The notes under the pieces were generated by a model. The model was given only the letters and a program-made list of their open reading frames with translations. It had not been told where the DNA came from and made no database searches. Positions 16,952 to 26,730 of a DNA stretch of 64,000 nucleotides are shown in pieces. Both the position numbers and the translations under genes were made by a program. The DNA comes from Undibacterium sp. Jales W-56 (GTDB lineage Bacteria; Pseudomonadota; Gammaproteobacteria; Burkholderiales; Burkholderiaceae_D). The stretch is from contig NZ_JAJLQW010000003.1 of NCBI RefSeq assembly GCF_025548535.1, forward strand, positions 248,001 through 312,000, in the 5' to 3' direction. How positions within the stretch are numbered: position 1 is the first letter of the stretch; each line of letters starts with the position of its first letter.

Positions 16952-19114
16952 GATCGCCGGGCCAGGTGCCATTTGCGCAATCGGCAGTTCAATATAAAAA
17001 CAGGTTCCCGCCATGCTGTTGCTCGGATGACAGCCGATCTCGCCGTACATTTGCTGCATGATAGCCTGTGAGATTGCCAGTCCCAAGCCGGTGCCGCCTT
17101 TGGCGCGGCTATCAGACGCATCCGCCTGGGAAAATTTCTGGAAAATCTTTTGCTGAAAATGCACAGGAATACCGCTGCCCTGATCAATCACCTCCACCCG
17201 CACGCGCTCTGACGATAGCTGCATCGCCAGCACCACGACATCTTCTCCTCGCGGAGAATATTTACAGGCATTCGACAAAAGATTCGCCATGACTTGCTGA
17301 AAACGCCCGGCATCCACTTTAACCATGTCCATCACCGGAGCGCCCGACAAGCGAATGCCGACGCCTAAATTAGCCGCAAATGCCTGATTCGCCTGTACTG
17401 CCGTTTTCAGCAACTCATCCAGCGGTAAAACTTCATAATGAAAATCCATTTTGCCAGCTTCAATTTTTTGACTATCCAATAAATCATTGATCAGGCGGGT
17501 CAGGCTTTCGCTATTTTTGTGGGAAATGCTAATAAGCTCCTGAATCTTCACTGGCAAATCACCTGCTGCGCCGCCAAGCACCAATCCCAAAGCGCCGCGG
17601 ATCGCCGTCAGCGGCGTACGCAGCTCGTGACTCACGGTAGAAATAAACTCGCTCTTCATGCGCTCTATCTGGCGGCGCTCACTGATATCGCGCACAATCA
17701 CCACGTATTTTTTCTCGCCGGAAAAATAATACTCACTGATGGATAATTCAGCCGGAAACAAGGAGCCGTCTTTACGCATCCTGACATCTTCCAGATGCAC
17801 ATTCCCTTGCTGAACAAATTCGGCATGGTTGGCTGCCAGGGCTAACATGTCCTGCCCGTTTGGCGGACAAAAGAGGCTGCCGCTCTTACCCGCAACTTCA
17901 CTTTCTTTGTAGCCATAAATACGTCGCCAGGCCGGATTGGTTACCTCAAGATTGCCATGCTGATCGATCATGACAATACCGTCCGCAGCATTCTGGAACA
18001 CTGCCTGAAAACGATCGGCGGCTTCTTTCAATTCTCTTTGTTGATGGGTCAGGTTCTGCAATAAATAGGATTGATTGCGGTTAATTATCTCGGCTTGCTG
18101 CTTAAGCTCATTGGTGGTCCTAAGATCCGCTTCCCTTCTTTTCAACAGCGCCAGCAGAAGCGAGAAAGCCATGATCACGGCAATGACGCTACCCATCGCG
18201 ACAATCACAATAATGCGGCTGATGCGTCGCCAGTCGGCGAGATAAATTGCTTCGCCTATCGTAAAATTGACAATGACAGGGTATTTATCCAGTACCTGGA
18301 TCGCGGCCATGCTGACGGAAGAACTATCCCCACCACGGGCCCGTTTTGCATCGGTAATGAATACCCCCGATTTTTTCTTTTGGTCGTGTACGAAGGCATA
18401 AGTGCTATCGCTTAAATTCTGCTTGCCCATCAGCTCATCACGCTCAGGCCAGCGCGCCAGAATACTGAAATCGTCCCTCAAAAGGGTAATCGTGGCCTGC
18501 CCCTTCATGTTGATTTTTTCGTAGAAACGGGAATAAAACGAGGGCGCTACCCCGATCCCTGCCACCCCGATAAATTCACCGTCGCTGCCGGTCAGCCTAC
18601 GACTGATGATAAAAGTCCATTTTCCTGTCGATTTACTTAATAAAGAAGTACTGATATTGGTTTTCACACTGGGGTCATCTCGCTGCATGCGAAAATAGTC
18701 ACGGTCTTCGAAGTTCAAATCCGGGCTGGGAAAACGACGCGAACTGACGATCAGGCTGCCTTTGGAGTCCAGCACAAAAATTACATCAAGTTGCTCTGAC
18801 AAAGCCTGTTTTTCCGCCAGCATCTGATGCAGGTCCGCATTCCTGGAAAGCGAACGCAGATAATCTGCATCTACCGTGTAGCGATCCTGAATGCGCTCGA
18901 CCACATTGTCTAGTGCAAGATAGGCCGTACCTAGCTGCTGTGCCGTGTTTTCTGCCAGCATCAGGCTGAAAGCCTCGCTTTGCTCCTGCCATTTATCTAT
19001 TTCTTGTTGACGCAATGCCCAAATTGATACAGCAGCGGAAAGGACTATCGTCAGCACCAAAAGAATACCTAGTGCGGTGGCCAAACGAATCGCCTGTTTT
19101 TCCTTACTTTTCAT
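16928..19114 (-). CDS. Cache-PAS sensor histidine kinase
   Basis: A 728-residue hybrid-free sensor kinase: TM1 (about 12-34), a periplasmic double-Cache-like domain with VIFVLDSKGSLIVSSR and DRDYFRMQRDD, TM2 (about 300-325), coiled linker, PAS (about 365-480, IVMIDQHGNLEVTNPAWRRI), HisKA with phospho-acceptor in STVSHELRTPLTAIRG near 495, and HATPase (NLLSNACKYS, GTGLGLAIS). No receiver domain and no adjacent response regulator, so it is an orphan. The 3' end overlaps DUF1501 tail to tail by 24 nt. Confidence 0.93.
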   Translation of the reverse strand: MKSKEKQAIRLATALGILLVLTIVLSAAVSIWALRQQEIDKWQEQSEAFSLMLAENTAQQLGTAYLALDNVVERIQDRYTVDADYLRSLSRNADLHQMLAEKQALSEQLDVIFVLDSKGSLIVSSRRFPSPDLNFEDRDYFRMQRDDPSVKTNISTSLLSKSTGKWTFIISRRLTGSDGEFIGVAGIGVAPSFYSRFYEKINMKGQATITLLRDDFSILARWPERDELMGKQNLSDSTYAFVHDQKKKSGVFITDAKRARGGDSSSVSMAAIQVLDKYPVIVNFTIGEAIYLADWRRISRIIVIVAMGSVIAVIMAFSLLLALLKRREADLRTTNELKQQAEIINRNQSYLLQNLTHQQRELKEAADRFQAVFQNAADGIVMIDQHGNLEVTNPAWRRIYGYKESEVAGKSGSLFCPPNGQDMLALAANHAEFVQQGNVHLEDVRMRKDGSLFPAELSISEYYFSGEKKYVVIVRDISERRQIERMKSEFISTVSHELRTPLTAIRGALGLVLGGAAGDLPVKIQELISISHKNSESLTRLINDLLDSQKIEAGKMDFHYEVLPLDELLKTAVQANQAFAANLGVGIRLSGAPVMDMVKVDAGRFQQVMANLLSNACKYSPRGEDVVVLAMQLSSERVRVEVIDQGSGIPVHFQQKIFQKFSQADASDSRAKGGTGLGLAISQAIMQQMYGEIGCHPSNSMAGTCFYIELPIAQMAPGPAISDQSEIA

Positions 19115-19216
19115 GCATTTTCGTCCGGTTCTGTTTCCACGGCGGGTACAACGCGGGTCTATACGGGGCTATGTTTATACTATCGTACACCTGTCGATAA
19201 TTTGAGACCCAATTTC

Positions 19217-20689
19217 ATGATAAAACGCCTGTTTCTTTTTTTGCTCGTCGCCTTGATCTGCCTGACCGCGACAGTCGTCATTAAAACCGTCAGCACCGGT
19301 TCGCGTCAACTGCAAGTTACACCAGCCGCGCCATTGGCAATCGATGAAAATGCTGCGGCCCAGCGCCTGGCAACGGCTTTGCGCTTTAAAACGATCTCGC
19401 GACAAGGACAGACGGATTTGCCTGAGCCAAGCGCCGGGGAGTTTAAAAAACTGCATCAGCATATTGATCAGGCATTCCCCCTCATCCACGCCAAGCTAAC
19501 ACGCGAAACCGTTGGCGCAGCGAGCTTGCTGTACACCTGGCAAGGCAGCGATCCGCAAGCCTTGCCTGTCATGCTCATGGCGCATCAGGACGTGGTGCCG
19601 GTGGCACCGGATACCGAACAAAACTGGCAACAGCCGCCGTTTGACGGCGTGATCAGGGATGGCTTTATCTGGGGGCGTGGCTCGTGGGACGACAAGGGCA
19701 ATTTGTTTGCCGTTCTGGAGGCCGTTGAAAAACTGCTGGCCAGCGGTTTCCAGCCGCGCCAGACGATCTACCTTGCCTTTGGTCATGATGAAGAGGTCAA
19801 TGGCATCCAGGGTGCCAAAGCCATTGCGAGCCTGCTGCAAAGCAGGGCGGTGAAATTGGACTATGTGCTGGATGAAGGCATGCTGATTACCGAAGGCATT
19901 TTAAAAGGCCTGGATCAACCGGCGGCATTGATAGGCGTTGCGGAAAAAGGTTATGCCAGCTTTACCCTGAATGCGACCGCGACACCCGGTCATTCCTCGA
20001 TGCCGCCGGAAAAAACCGCTATCGGCATGCTGGGCGCGGCACTCGCGCGTTTGGAAGAGCAGCAATTTCCAGCGCAAATCCGCGGCGTAGCACTCGATAT
20101 GTTCGAGACCATCGCGCCGGAAATGCATGGATTAAATCGCGTCTTGCTGTCTAATCTCTGGTTATTCCGACCTGTAGTCCAGCAGCAACTGGCAAAAAGC
20201 CAGAGTGTCAATGCCACGCTGCGCACTACCACTGCGCTGACCATGGTGCATGGCGGCGACAAGGACAATGTCTTGCCTGGCACAGCCGATGCGACAGTCA
20301 ATTTCCGCACCTTGCCGGGCGACACGCAAACGACCGTAGCGCAGCATATCCGGACCGTCATCGCCAATGACACGATTAAAGTCAGCGCCATGCCCGGCAA
20401 TTCGGAACCATCCCCGGTGTCCCCGACGACTTCAGCGGCCTATCAAAATTTGCATAAAACTATACGCGAAGTTTTCCCCAATACCATCGTGGCGCCGGGT
20501 CTGATGCTGGGCGCGACCGACTCCAGGCACTTCTCAGTCTTGAGTCATCATATTTTTAAATTCTCGCCAGTACGGGCGAAGTCTGAAGATCTGGCGCGTT
20601 TTCATGGAACGAATGAGCGGATTTCTGTGCAGAATTATGTAGAAATGATACGTTTTTACCATCAACTATTGCTGAATTCAAGCAAGTGA
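19217..20689 (+). CDS. M20 family metallopeptidase
   Basis: A 490-residue peptidase of the M20 family, closest in layout to carboxypeptidase S / PM20D1. N-terminal membrane anchor (MIKRLFLFLLVALICL). Zinc ligands: MLMAHQDVVPV, WGRGSWDDKGN, HDEEVNG, and DEGMLI; the last His is in GATDSRHF...FHGTNERI. The dimerisation domain spans about 215-350. Start at 19217 is chosen because the anchor begins there. It likely cleaves N-acyl amino acids or dipeptides in the periplasm. Confidence 0.9.
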   Translation: MIKRLFLFLLVALICLTATVVIKTVSTGSRQLQVTPAAPLAIDENAAAQRLATALRFKTISRQGQTDLPEPSAGEFKKLHQHIDQAFPLIHAKLTRETVGAASLLYTWQGSDPQALPVMLMAHQDVVPVAPDTEQNWQQPPFDGVIRDGFIWGRGSWDDKGNLFAVLEAVEKLLASGFQPRQTIYLAFGHDEEVNGIQGAKAIASLLQSRAVKLDYVLDEGMLITEGILKGLDQPAALIGVAEKGYASFTLNATATPGHSSMPPEKTAIGMLGAALARLEEQQFPAQIRGVALDMFETIAPEMHGLNRVLLSNLWLFRPVVQQQLAKSQSVNATLRTTTALTMVHGGDKDNVLPGTADATVNFRTLPGDTQTTVAQHIRTVIANDTIKVSAMPGNSEPSPVSPTTSAAYQNLHKTIREVFPNTIVAPGLMLGATDSRHFSVLSHHIFKFSPVRAKSEDLARFHGTNERISVQNYVEMIRFYHQLLLNSSK

Positions 20690-20774
20690 TTGCCGAGTGC
20701 TGATTTATATGCGATGTTTGCAGAGCAAGAAAAAATTCACTGAGAATACTCATCAAAACCAAGGAGCATGTTCA

Positions 20775-21026
20775 ATGAAAGCACTTATTTTAGCAAGCAG
20801 CCTGATTTTGATGTCCACCAGCAGCATGGCAGCCATTACGCCCTGTGTGGATATGCAAGAAAAAGTCGAAAAAAAACTCGAAGGCAAAGGCGTCAAAAAC
20901 TATAGCCTGGAAGTGGTTGACAAAGATGTGCCAACAAACAATCGGGTGGTCGGGGTCTGCGAAGGCGGCAAGAAAAAAATCATCTATACCAAAACGAAAT
21001 CCGGCAAAGCGCTCAATCAGGTATAA
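20775..21026 (+). CDS. DUF1161 family small exported protein
   Basis: An 83-residue protein with a signal peptide (MKALILASSLILMSTSSMAA) and a short mature part with two Cys (ITPCVDMQEKVEKKLEGKG and VVGVCEGGKKKIIY), the DUF1161 pattern. The Cys pair could form a disulfide in the periplasm. Function unknown. A strong AAGGAG site decides the start at 20775. Confidence 0.82.
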   Translation: MKALILASSLILMSTSSMAAITPCVDMQEKVEKKLEGKGVKNYSLEVVDKDVPTNNRVVGVCEGGKKKIIYTKTKSGKALNQV

Positions 21027-21066
21027 AGCGAATATCGTAATCTGATGCCCCGTGCGATGCAGTAAA

Positions 21067-21115
21067 GCCGAAAACAAAACAGCGACCGAATGATTGGTCG
21101 CTGTTTTGTTTTCGG
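21067..21115. terminator. Bidirectional terminator between convergent genes
   Basis: Very long perfect stem (CCGAAAACAAAACAGCGACC and its complement, with an 8-base loop), followed by T-rich sequence rightward and A-rich sequence leftward. It serves the DUF1161 gene and the NTF2-like gene. Confidence 0.88.
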
Positions 21116-21131
21116 CCGTTTTTTGGCTGCG

Positions 21132-21599
21132 TTATTTCTTGCTGCGATACATCGCCAGACCTTTTGCCGCCTGCGCCTGAATCGCATTTCTGACCAGCGG
21201 CGTCCAGCCCAATAACCAGCCTTTCAGACCCAGCGCCTGACGCGACCATTTCCACAAATCGAAACGATCCCGGTGATTCACGATCTTACCGTCGCGAAAG
21301 GCAAAGCTGGCTTGAATATCGTTGACCACCGTGCGACCGGTTTGAGAAAACGTGTAAGTCGCCACCCAATGCGCCTGACCACGCTGGTCATCGGCGCTGA
21401 CGCTGTCAAATACGACAGAAAAATTTTGCGCCTTCGACGCCAGCATGCGCCACATATCACCGGCTTCGGCTCCTTGCAGGCTTGGAAAAACCGGATCGGA
21501 GAATTCAACATCGGCAGCGTAGCAAGCCGCCATCGTCTCAGCATCCAGGCGCTGGAAGGCAGCATAAAACCGCTCTATCAACTGGGCATTCGGGTGCAT
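21132..21599 (-). CDS. Nuclear transport factor 2 / SnoaL-like family protein
   Basis: A 155-residue NTF2-fold protein: MHPNAQLIERFYAAFQRLDAE, CYAADVEFSDPVFPSLQG, FAFRDGKIVNHRDRFDLWKW. The fold is used by small enzymes and binding proteins alike, so no reaction can be assigned. It is a single gene ending at the shared terminator; the lipoprotein gene on the same strand lies 39 nt upstream and may be cotranscribed. Confidence 0.88.
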   Translation of the reverse strand: MHPNAQLIERFYAAFQRLDAETMAACYAADVEFSDPVFPSLQGAEAGDMWRMLASKAQNFSVVFDSVSADDQRGQAHWVATYTFSQTGRTVVNDIQASFAFRDGKIVNHRDRFDLWKWSRQALGLKGWLLGWTPLVRNAIQAQAAKGLAMYRSKK

Positions 21600-21637
21600 A
21601 CATCATCCTTTGTGAACGGCAATAACAAAGCCAGCGG

Positions 21638-22021
21638 CTATTTTTTAGAGGGTTTTGAACTCGCGCTGGCCGATGAAGATGCGGAGGCGCTGGCAGAGCT
21701 GGCCGATGCGCTGGCGCTGTCGTCCATCTTGGCCCGCGCCTCCATCTCTTTTTCCGGCTTGACGGTGTCGATCTTATTTTCGCGCATGTAGTCGTTCATC
21801 TCTTTCCAGCCCGAATACACCGCCGCGCGCGATGCATCCGGATTCATCGCGTAACAATCTTCAATGGCCCGCCCTGAATGGCGACAGGCGCTACCGGTAG
21901 CCCGCGCATCGGCTTCTTTTTGGGCAGCTTCTTTAGCCGGATCGGGTAAGCCAAGACGCTCACAAGCCGAGAGCAAGGTGATGGCGCAAACGCATAAGCA
22001 CAAAGAGGAACGAAGTGACAT
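21638..22021 (-). CDS. Small lipoprotein with Ser/Ala repeat tail
   Basis: A 127-residue protein starting at 22021 with a lipoprotein signal (ITLLSAC). The mature part has one Cys pair (SACRHSGRAIEDCYAMNPD) resembling a CHCH-type Cys arrangement, and a low-complexity tail made of alternating Ser and Ala (about 95-122) ending in Lys. Function unknown. An upstream in-frame ATG at 22075 would add 18 residues before the signal and is rejected. Confidence 0.72.
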   Translation of the reverse strand: MSLRSSLCLCVCAITLLSACERLGLPDPAKEAAQKEADARATGSACRHSGRAIEDCYAMNPDASRAAVYSGWKEMNDYMRENKIDTVKPEKEMEARAKMDDSASASASSASASASSSASASSKPSKK

Positions 22022-22270
22022 CGCAGGACCGATCAAATAGGGTGATGTGTGATGGTAACAAATCCTGCGCGGCATTTCATCTTTCTGCAGTGATTTGTAT
22101 CATCTAGGGGAGGAGCCCGGCGAAAAGAAGAAGGCGCACGGCGGAGCGGGCGCGGATTCGCTATGATGTGGGGTTGCTCAGTTTGGTTCGAGTATTTTAT
22201 TTCACTGCTCACTGGTCGTCATGATGCTGTTACCTAAGTTCGCTCCCACATTTTCTTTTAGAAACATCGC

Positions 22271-23254
22271 ATGTTAAGCGGCGTCCTCGCCGCACTGGGT
22301 GCGGGTCTGCTGTGGGGCCTGGTATTCATCACACCGCTCATATTGCCGGATTATCCGGGCGTGATTTTGTCGTTTGGCCGCTATGTTGCATTTGGCGTCA
22401 TCGCGCTGATCCCGGCCTGGTTTGATCGCCAGCGGATTGCCCAATTACGCCGTCAGGATTGGCTGGCGGCGGGTAAGCTCGCACTGGTCGGCAATCTCAT
22501 TTATTACTCGGCACTTGCCAGCGCGATACAACTGGCCGATGCGCCTTTGCCGACCATGCTGATCGGCACCCTGCCGGTGGTGATCGCGATTTGCTCGAAC
22601 TGGTCGCCACTGTATCCCGGCGACAGCATCGCCTGGAACAAACTTGCACTGCCTTTATTGATTATTCTGGCCGGATTACTGTTGGTGAATGCATCTGAAA
22701 TGGCGCATTTCACCAAGGATAATTCCAGCGGCCAGCGCAGCATCGCTGAGTATGTCAAAGGCGGCCTGATCGCCCTAGTTGCGGTCGCTGCCTGGACCTG
22801 GTACCCGATCATGAATAGCCGCTATATGAAGGTCTACACCCATATCAGCTCCAGCACCTGGGCAACTGCGCAAGGCCTGGCCACCCTGCCTTTGGCACTG
22901 ATCGGTTATCTTGGATACGGTTTGTTTGCGCAGTTAAAGCGGGGTTCTGCGGACGCTGGCAGCGTTGTTGCGTTCCATTTCCCCTTGGGCAGCACACCGC
23001 TCAAATTCATCGTCGCGATGGCCGTACTGGGCTTGCTGGCATCCTGGCTGGGGACATTATTATGGAATCTGGCAAGTCAAAAATTGCCGACCAGTCTGGC
23101 CGGACAATTGATTGTGTTCGAGACTTTGTCCGCGCTGCTGTACGCCTTCATCCTGCGCGGCAGCCTGCCGGCGCCGCAGATCCTGATCGGCGTGGTGCTG
23201 CTTTGCGCGGGTGTGACGCTGGCGGTACGGGCGTTTCAGCCGGTACCGCATTGA
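22271..23254 (+). CDS. EamA/DMT family transporter
   Basis: A 327-residue, ten-helix drug/metabolite transporter. Begins MLSGVLAALGAGLLWGLVF, with the two EamA repeats (about 5-140 and 165-320), the second ending ILIGVVLLCAGVTLAV. Probably an exporter; substrate unknown. Confidence 0.88.
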   Translation: MLSGVLAALGAGLLWGLVFITPLILPDYPGVILSFGRYVAFGVIALIPAWFDRQRIAQLRRQDWLAAGKLALVGNLIYYSALASAIQLADAPLPTMLIGTLPVVIAICSNWSPLYPGDSIAWNKLALPLLIILAGLLLVNASEMAHFTKDNSSGQRSIAEYVKGGLIALVAVAAWTWYPIMNSRYMKVYTHISSSTWATAQGLATLPLALIGYLGYGLFAQLKRGSADAGSVVAFHFPLGSTPLKFIVAMAVLGLLASWLGTLLWNLASQKLPTSLAGQLIVFETLSALLYAFILRGSLPAPQILIGVVLLCAGVTLAVRAFQPVPH

Positions 23255-23272
23255 TTGGGGGCATTGAGCCAC

Positions 23273-24073
23273 TTACATCTGTTGAAATAAGTGCGCATGA
23301 TTGCGACTGACTTCGAGTTTTTCCGGATGATTTTTAAGCTGAACTAATTGCCGCCCGCGAAAATCGCGCGTAACTTCCGTGATGGCGTCAACCCGCACCA
23401 GCGTTGAGCGATGGATGCGCCAGAATTCGGCGGGATCGAGTTCGTCTTCGAGTTCTTTCAGGGTTTTGCGTATCAAGACTTCGGTGCTGTCGGTTTGCAC
23501 CCGTGTGTATTTTTCATCGGATTGAAAAAACAAAATCTCGCGGGTGCTGATCATTCGCAAGCTGCTGCCGACACTCGCCTGTATCCAGCGCAGATACTCG
23601 CGCTTGGGCTGTTGACGCTGGCTGAGCTGGCTTAGCAATTGCATGATTTGTTCGTTCTGCGGCGTAGACTGGGCCGCAGCGCCGCTGAGTTTAAGCGGTA
23701 AGGCAATGCGCTGCCGCAGCCGTTCGCAGGTAGCCCGCAGACGATCTGGATCTACCGGCTTCAACAGATAGTCGACGGCACCTTGCTCAAACGCCTGCAC
23801 CGCATATTCATCGTAGGCGGTCACGAACACAATGTGTACTTGCCCCAATAACTGCCGCGCTGCCTCGATACCGCTCTGGCCCGGCATGCGAATATCCAGG
23901 AAAATAATCTGCGGATGATGCAGCGCCGTCAGTTCAACGGCGGCGACGCCATTGCCCGCTTCCGCAATAATATTTAATTCCGGCCACACCTCATGCAAAC
24001 GCGCACGCAGTTGATCGCGCATGGGCGGTTCATCATCGACAATCAGGGCACTGCTCAATTGCTCTGTTCTCAT
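23273..24073 (-). CDS. LytR/AlgR family response regulator
   Basis: A 266-residue regulator: receiver domain with Asp60 in IIFLDIRMPGQSG, and a LytTR DNA-binding domain (about 165-263) with FFQSDEKYTRVQT and FWRIHRSTLVRVDAI. It lies 15 nt after the LytS-type kinase on the same strand, forming a classic LytS/LytR pair. Target genes are unknown. Confidence 0.93.
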   Translation of the reverse strand: MRTEQLSSALIVDDEPPMRDQLRARLHEVWPELNIIAEAGNGVAAVELTALHHPQIIFLDIRMPGQSGIEAARQLLGQVHIVFVTAYDEYAVQAFEQGAVDYLLKPVDPDRLRATCERLRQRIALPLKLSGAAAQSTPQNEQIMQLLSQLSQRQQPKREYLRWIQASVGSSLRMISTREILFFQSDEKYTRVQTDSTEVLIRKTLKELEDELDPAEFWRIHRSTLVRVDAITEVTRDFRGRQLVQLKNHPEKLEVSRNHAHLFQQM

Positions 24074-24088
24074 AGTATTCAGACCTGT

Positions 24089-24973
24089 TCAGTTGGGCGA
24101 GTACGGAACCGAAATACTCACTTGCGCGCCACCATGCGGCGGCGCCTCGATCAATAACTGTGCTTCTTTACCGTACAAGACTTTCAGTCGTTCGCGGATA
24201 TTCGTCAAGCCTACACCGTCATCGGCATGCACATCAAAACCGACGCCGTTGTCTTTGACCGTGACCTGCAGATGCGTGCCCACCAGAGCGGCACTGATAT
24301 CGATATGACCGCCCTCGGTTTTTGGCTCCAGCCCGTGCTTAATCGAATTCTCGACCAGGGTCTGCAACATCATGGATGGAAACGCGGCATCCGCCAGGTA
24401 CACCGGCACATCCACATGCACCGTCAGGCGCTCGCGCATCCGTGCCTGCATAATGTTCAGATAGGCGCTCGACAAAGCGACCTGCTGACCTAGCCTGCCG
24501 GTATTTTTCTCACGCATTTGCGGCATCGCCGAGCGTAAATACTGGATCAGGTGGGCGTGAATTTGCGCCGCCTGCAGCGGATCGGTCTCAATCAACTGTC
24601 CGATCAACGCCAGGGTGTTGAATAAAAAATGCGGCTCTATCTGCGCCTGCAAGGCAGCCATTTGCGCCTCCATCAAGCGACGCTCCAGCGCTTCGACATT
24701 GGCTTTACTGGTGGCCTCTGCAGCTTTTAAATCGGCGCTGCGTTTACCGCCTGCCAGTACTTTAATCGCAACCGAAACCACCACAAACAACAATCCCAGC
24801 CCCGGCAATCGCAATGCCGGTGCAGCGATCAGGAACACGACAAAGGCGACTATGCCGAGCGTGCGCCACGACATCACGGCAACCCAGTCGAAGAAGCGCC
24901 ACCACAATACCGTCGCCGTCTCAAAAATATCCAGAACCACGGTCAGGATGCGGTTATCTTCATTGCGATTCAT
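24089..24973 (-). CDS. LytS-type sensor histidine kinase
   Basis: A 294-residue membrane kinase: two hydrophobic segments (about 35-70), then the His_kinase domain with phospho-acceptor His in QIEPHFLFNTLALIGQLI and HATPase motifs LVENSIKHGL and GVGLTNIRERL. No extracellular sensor domain is visible. Overlaps the upstream membrane protein gene by 4 nt. Confidence 0.93.
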   Translation of the reverse strand: MNRNEDNRILTVVLDIFETATVLWWRFFDWVAVMSWRTLGIVAFVVFLIAAPALRLPGLGLLFVVVSVAIKVLAGGKRSADLKAAEATSKANVEALERRLMEAQMAALQAQIEPHFLFNTLALIGQLIETDPLQAAQIHAHLIQYLRSAMPQMREKNTGRLGQQVALSSAYLNIMQARMRERLTVHVDVPVYLADAAFPSMMLQTLVENSIKHGLEPKTEGGHIDISAALVGTHLQVTVKDNGVGFDVHADDGVGLTNIRERLKVLYGKEAQLLIEAPPHGGAQVSISVPYSPN

Positions 24974-25305
24974 GGTGCGCCGTCCTCTTTATCAGGCTCG
25001 GCAGGGCGGGGAAATTCCAGCCTGCTGCCGCGCCGACGCGCTTTGCGGATGACCAGCACACTGCACAATATGAGTACTTTGATGAGTAAAAAAACCATGA
25101 ATAAAGTCAATGCCAGCGGCAAGATCGTCAGCAACAAGGCCAGGCCTATCGCCAGGGTAAGTAACTGAGGCATAGGCAGGCGAGCCATCCGGCGCAAACC
25201 CGTACGTGCCAGGTCGACGAATGCTGTCAGCAACTCGCGCAATAAAGCGGTGATCGCCTGCATCGTGGTTTGCTCAGTGTGCTGCTTATTTGATTGGCCG
25301 TTCAT
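24970..25305 (-). CDS. Small membrane protein, LytSR operon
   Basis: A 111-residue protein with a central hydrophobic segment (about 45-80, LLTLAIGLALLLTILPLAL) and a basic tail RKARRRGSR followed by Pro/Asp. Not a family I recognise. The start at 25305 (MNGQSNKQ) is a best guess; longer in-frame starts exist. Its stop overlaps the kinase start (ATGA), so it may work with the LytS/LytR pair. Confidence 0.6.
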   Translation of the reverse strand: MNGQSNKQHTEQTTMQAITALLRELLTAFVDLARTGLRRMARLPMPQLLTLAIGLALLLTILPLALTLFMVFLLIKVLILCSVLVIRKARRRGSRLEFPRPAEPDKEDGAP

Positions 25306-25578
25306 GATCCATATCCTTCGCTGTGGCGGCATTGTCCTGCCGATGAACGCACTATATTCAAAACGAAAATCACAATCCATCGCCATGCGACCAATGGCAG
25401 AGTAAGGGTAACCAGCAGTTATTGCATCAGATAAGCGGTGAAAAAATTGACGCGCCGGTTAGCGTATTTTTATACCATCAAAATACCGAGCCGCATGCCG
25501 GCACGCTCTGCCTGGCATACAATACGCCTATCTTCCCCAGCAAACTGCCTGCCGACAGGCGATCAGTTTACCGTGCCT

Positions 25579-26109
25579 ATGTCTTTTTTCACATTCCGCT
25601 CTTCAGTCATTCGTCCCTTCGCCACACTGGGCTGTGCGCTTCTGTTGTGCGCCTGTTCTCCCAAATTCGACTGGCGCGAAGTGCGTGGCAGCGATGCGCC
25701 TTACAGTGTGCTGATGCCAGCCAAGCCATCGAGTCATTCGCGTAGCATGCAATTGGAAGAGGTCCGGCTGACGATGCAAATGACGGGAGCAGATGCCGAG
25801 GGCATCAGCTTCGCTGTCGGCAGCGCCAGAGTCGATGATGCGAGCAAAATCCCGGCGGTACTGGCAGCGATGAAGAGCGGCATGCTCAACAATATCCACG
25901 GCAGTATCACTAGCGAAAAAGCCGGCAGCACCATGCAGGGCAATGAGCTGGAGGCGCGCGGCAATCTGCAGAACGGCCAGCCCGTCGTGCTGGCAGCGAA
26001 ATTTGTCACGCGCGGCCCCTGGGTCTATCAGGTAATTATCATGGGTCGTGAAAAAGCCGTGACACGCGATGTCATCGATACCTTCATGACTTCGTTCAAA
26101 ATTAATTAA
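25579..26109 (+). CDS. Hypothetical lipoprotein
   Basis: A 176-residue protein; the start at 25579 yields a lipoprotein signal ending LLLCAC. The mature domain (about 25-176) has WREVRGSDAPYSVLMPAKP and ends DTFMTSFKIN, a layout seen in small lipoproteins that test protein- or membrane-stress, but no function can be assigned. Confidence 0.75.
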   Translation: MSFFTFRSSVIRPFATLGCALLLCACSPKFDWREVRGSDAPYSVLMPAKPSSHSRSMQLEEVRLTMQMTGADAEGISFAVGSARVDDASKIPAVLAAMKSGMLNNIHGSITSEKAGSTMQGNELEARGNLQNGQPVVLAAKFVTRGPWVYQVIIMGREKAVTRDVIDTFMTSFKIN

Positions 26110-26381
26110 GCCTGCTGCATTTGAAAATTTTCCCGTTGCAAGGTTGCGCGCGGCCCGCGTATCCGCATTTGCGTGGCATGGGTAGCCTGGTTTTGTGGCG
26201 CAGGGTATTCTCGTAGCGTATCTGTCCGTTTTTTACAATTTGCTGCATTGCTAAATTTCCTAGTTCGGTTTTTAGGATTATGATTGAAACTAAGCCGTGG
26301 AGCTGTGATCCCATTTAAGTTATTGAATGATCAATTCCCGTTTTAGTGACCCATTGAAACAACCCAGAAGAGGAGTAGTTC

Positions 26382-26726
26382 ATGTTAATCACTTTTAAAT
26401 CCAAAGCATCAACTGAAGTCACTATGTATAAGGAACATGCACGTCGTGTCCTGGAAATGCTCGACAAAAATGTCGATCAGGGCATCATCACGCCTGCCGA
26501 AACGGCCCATGCAATTGCGCTGATTGAAGCCGCCGTTGCCGAGAGCAAGGCACATCCGGTGTCAGAAGAAGTGAAGCGTGACATTGATGCGCATCATAAT
26601 GATGACCGCGATGACAATGATCATGAAAAAGTGGAAACCGTCAGTTTCTCGACCCGTGTTTATCCTTTATTAGAAATGCTGCATGCGGCTCACAAAATGC
26701 AACGCGAAGTGATGTGGGGCATCTGA
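26382..26726 (+). CDS. DUF1840 domain-containing protein
   Basis: A 114-residue protein matching DUF1840: MLITFKSKASTEVTMYKEHA at the start, QGIITPAETAHAIALIEAA in the middle, then an acidic/His-rich linker and TRVYPLLEMLHAAH. Unknown function, common in Burkholderiales. Good AGAGGAG site. Ends 4 nt before the alpha/beta hydrolase ATG, so the two form an operon. Confidence 0.88.
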   Translation: MLITFKSKASTEVTMYKEHARRVLEMLDKNVDQGIITPAETAHAIALIEAAVAESKAHPVSEEVKRDIDAHHNDDRDDNDHEKVETVSFSTRVYPLLEMLHAAHKMQREVMWGI

Positions 26727-26730
26727 GCCC

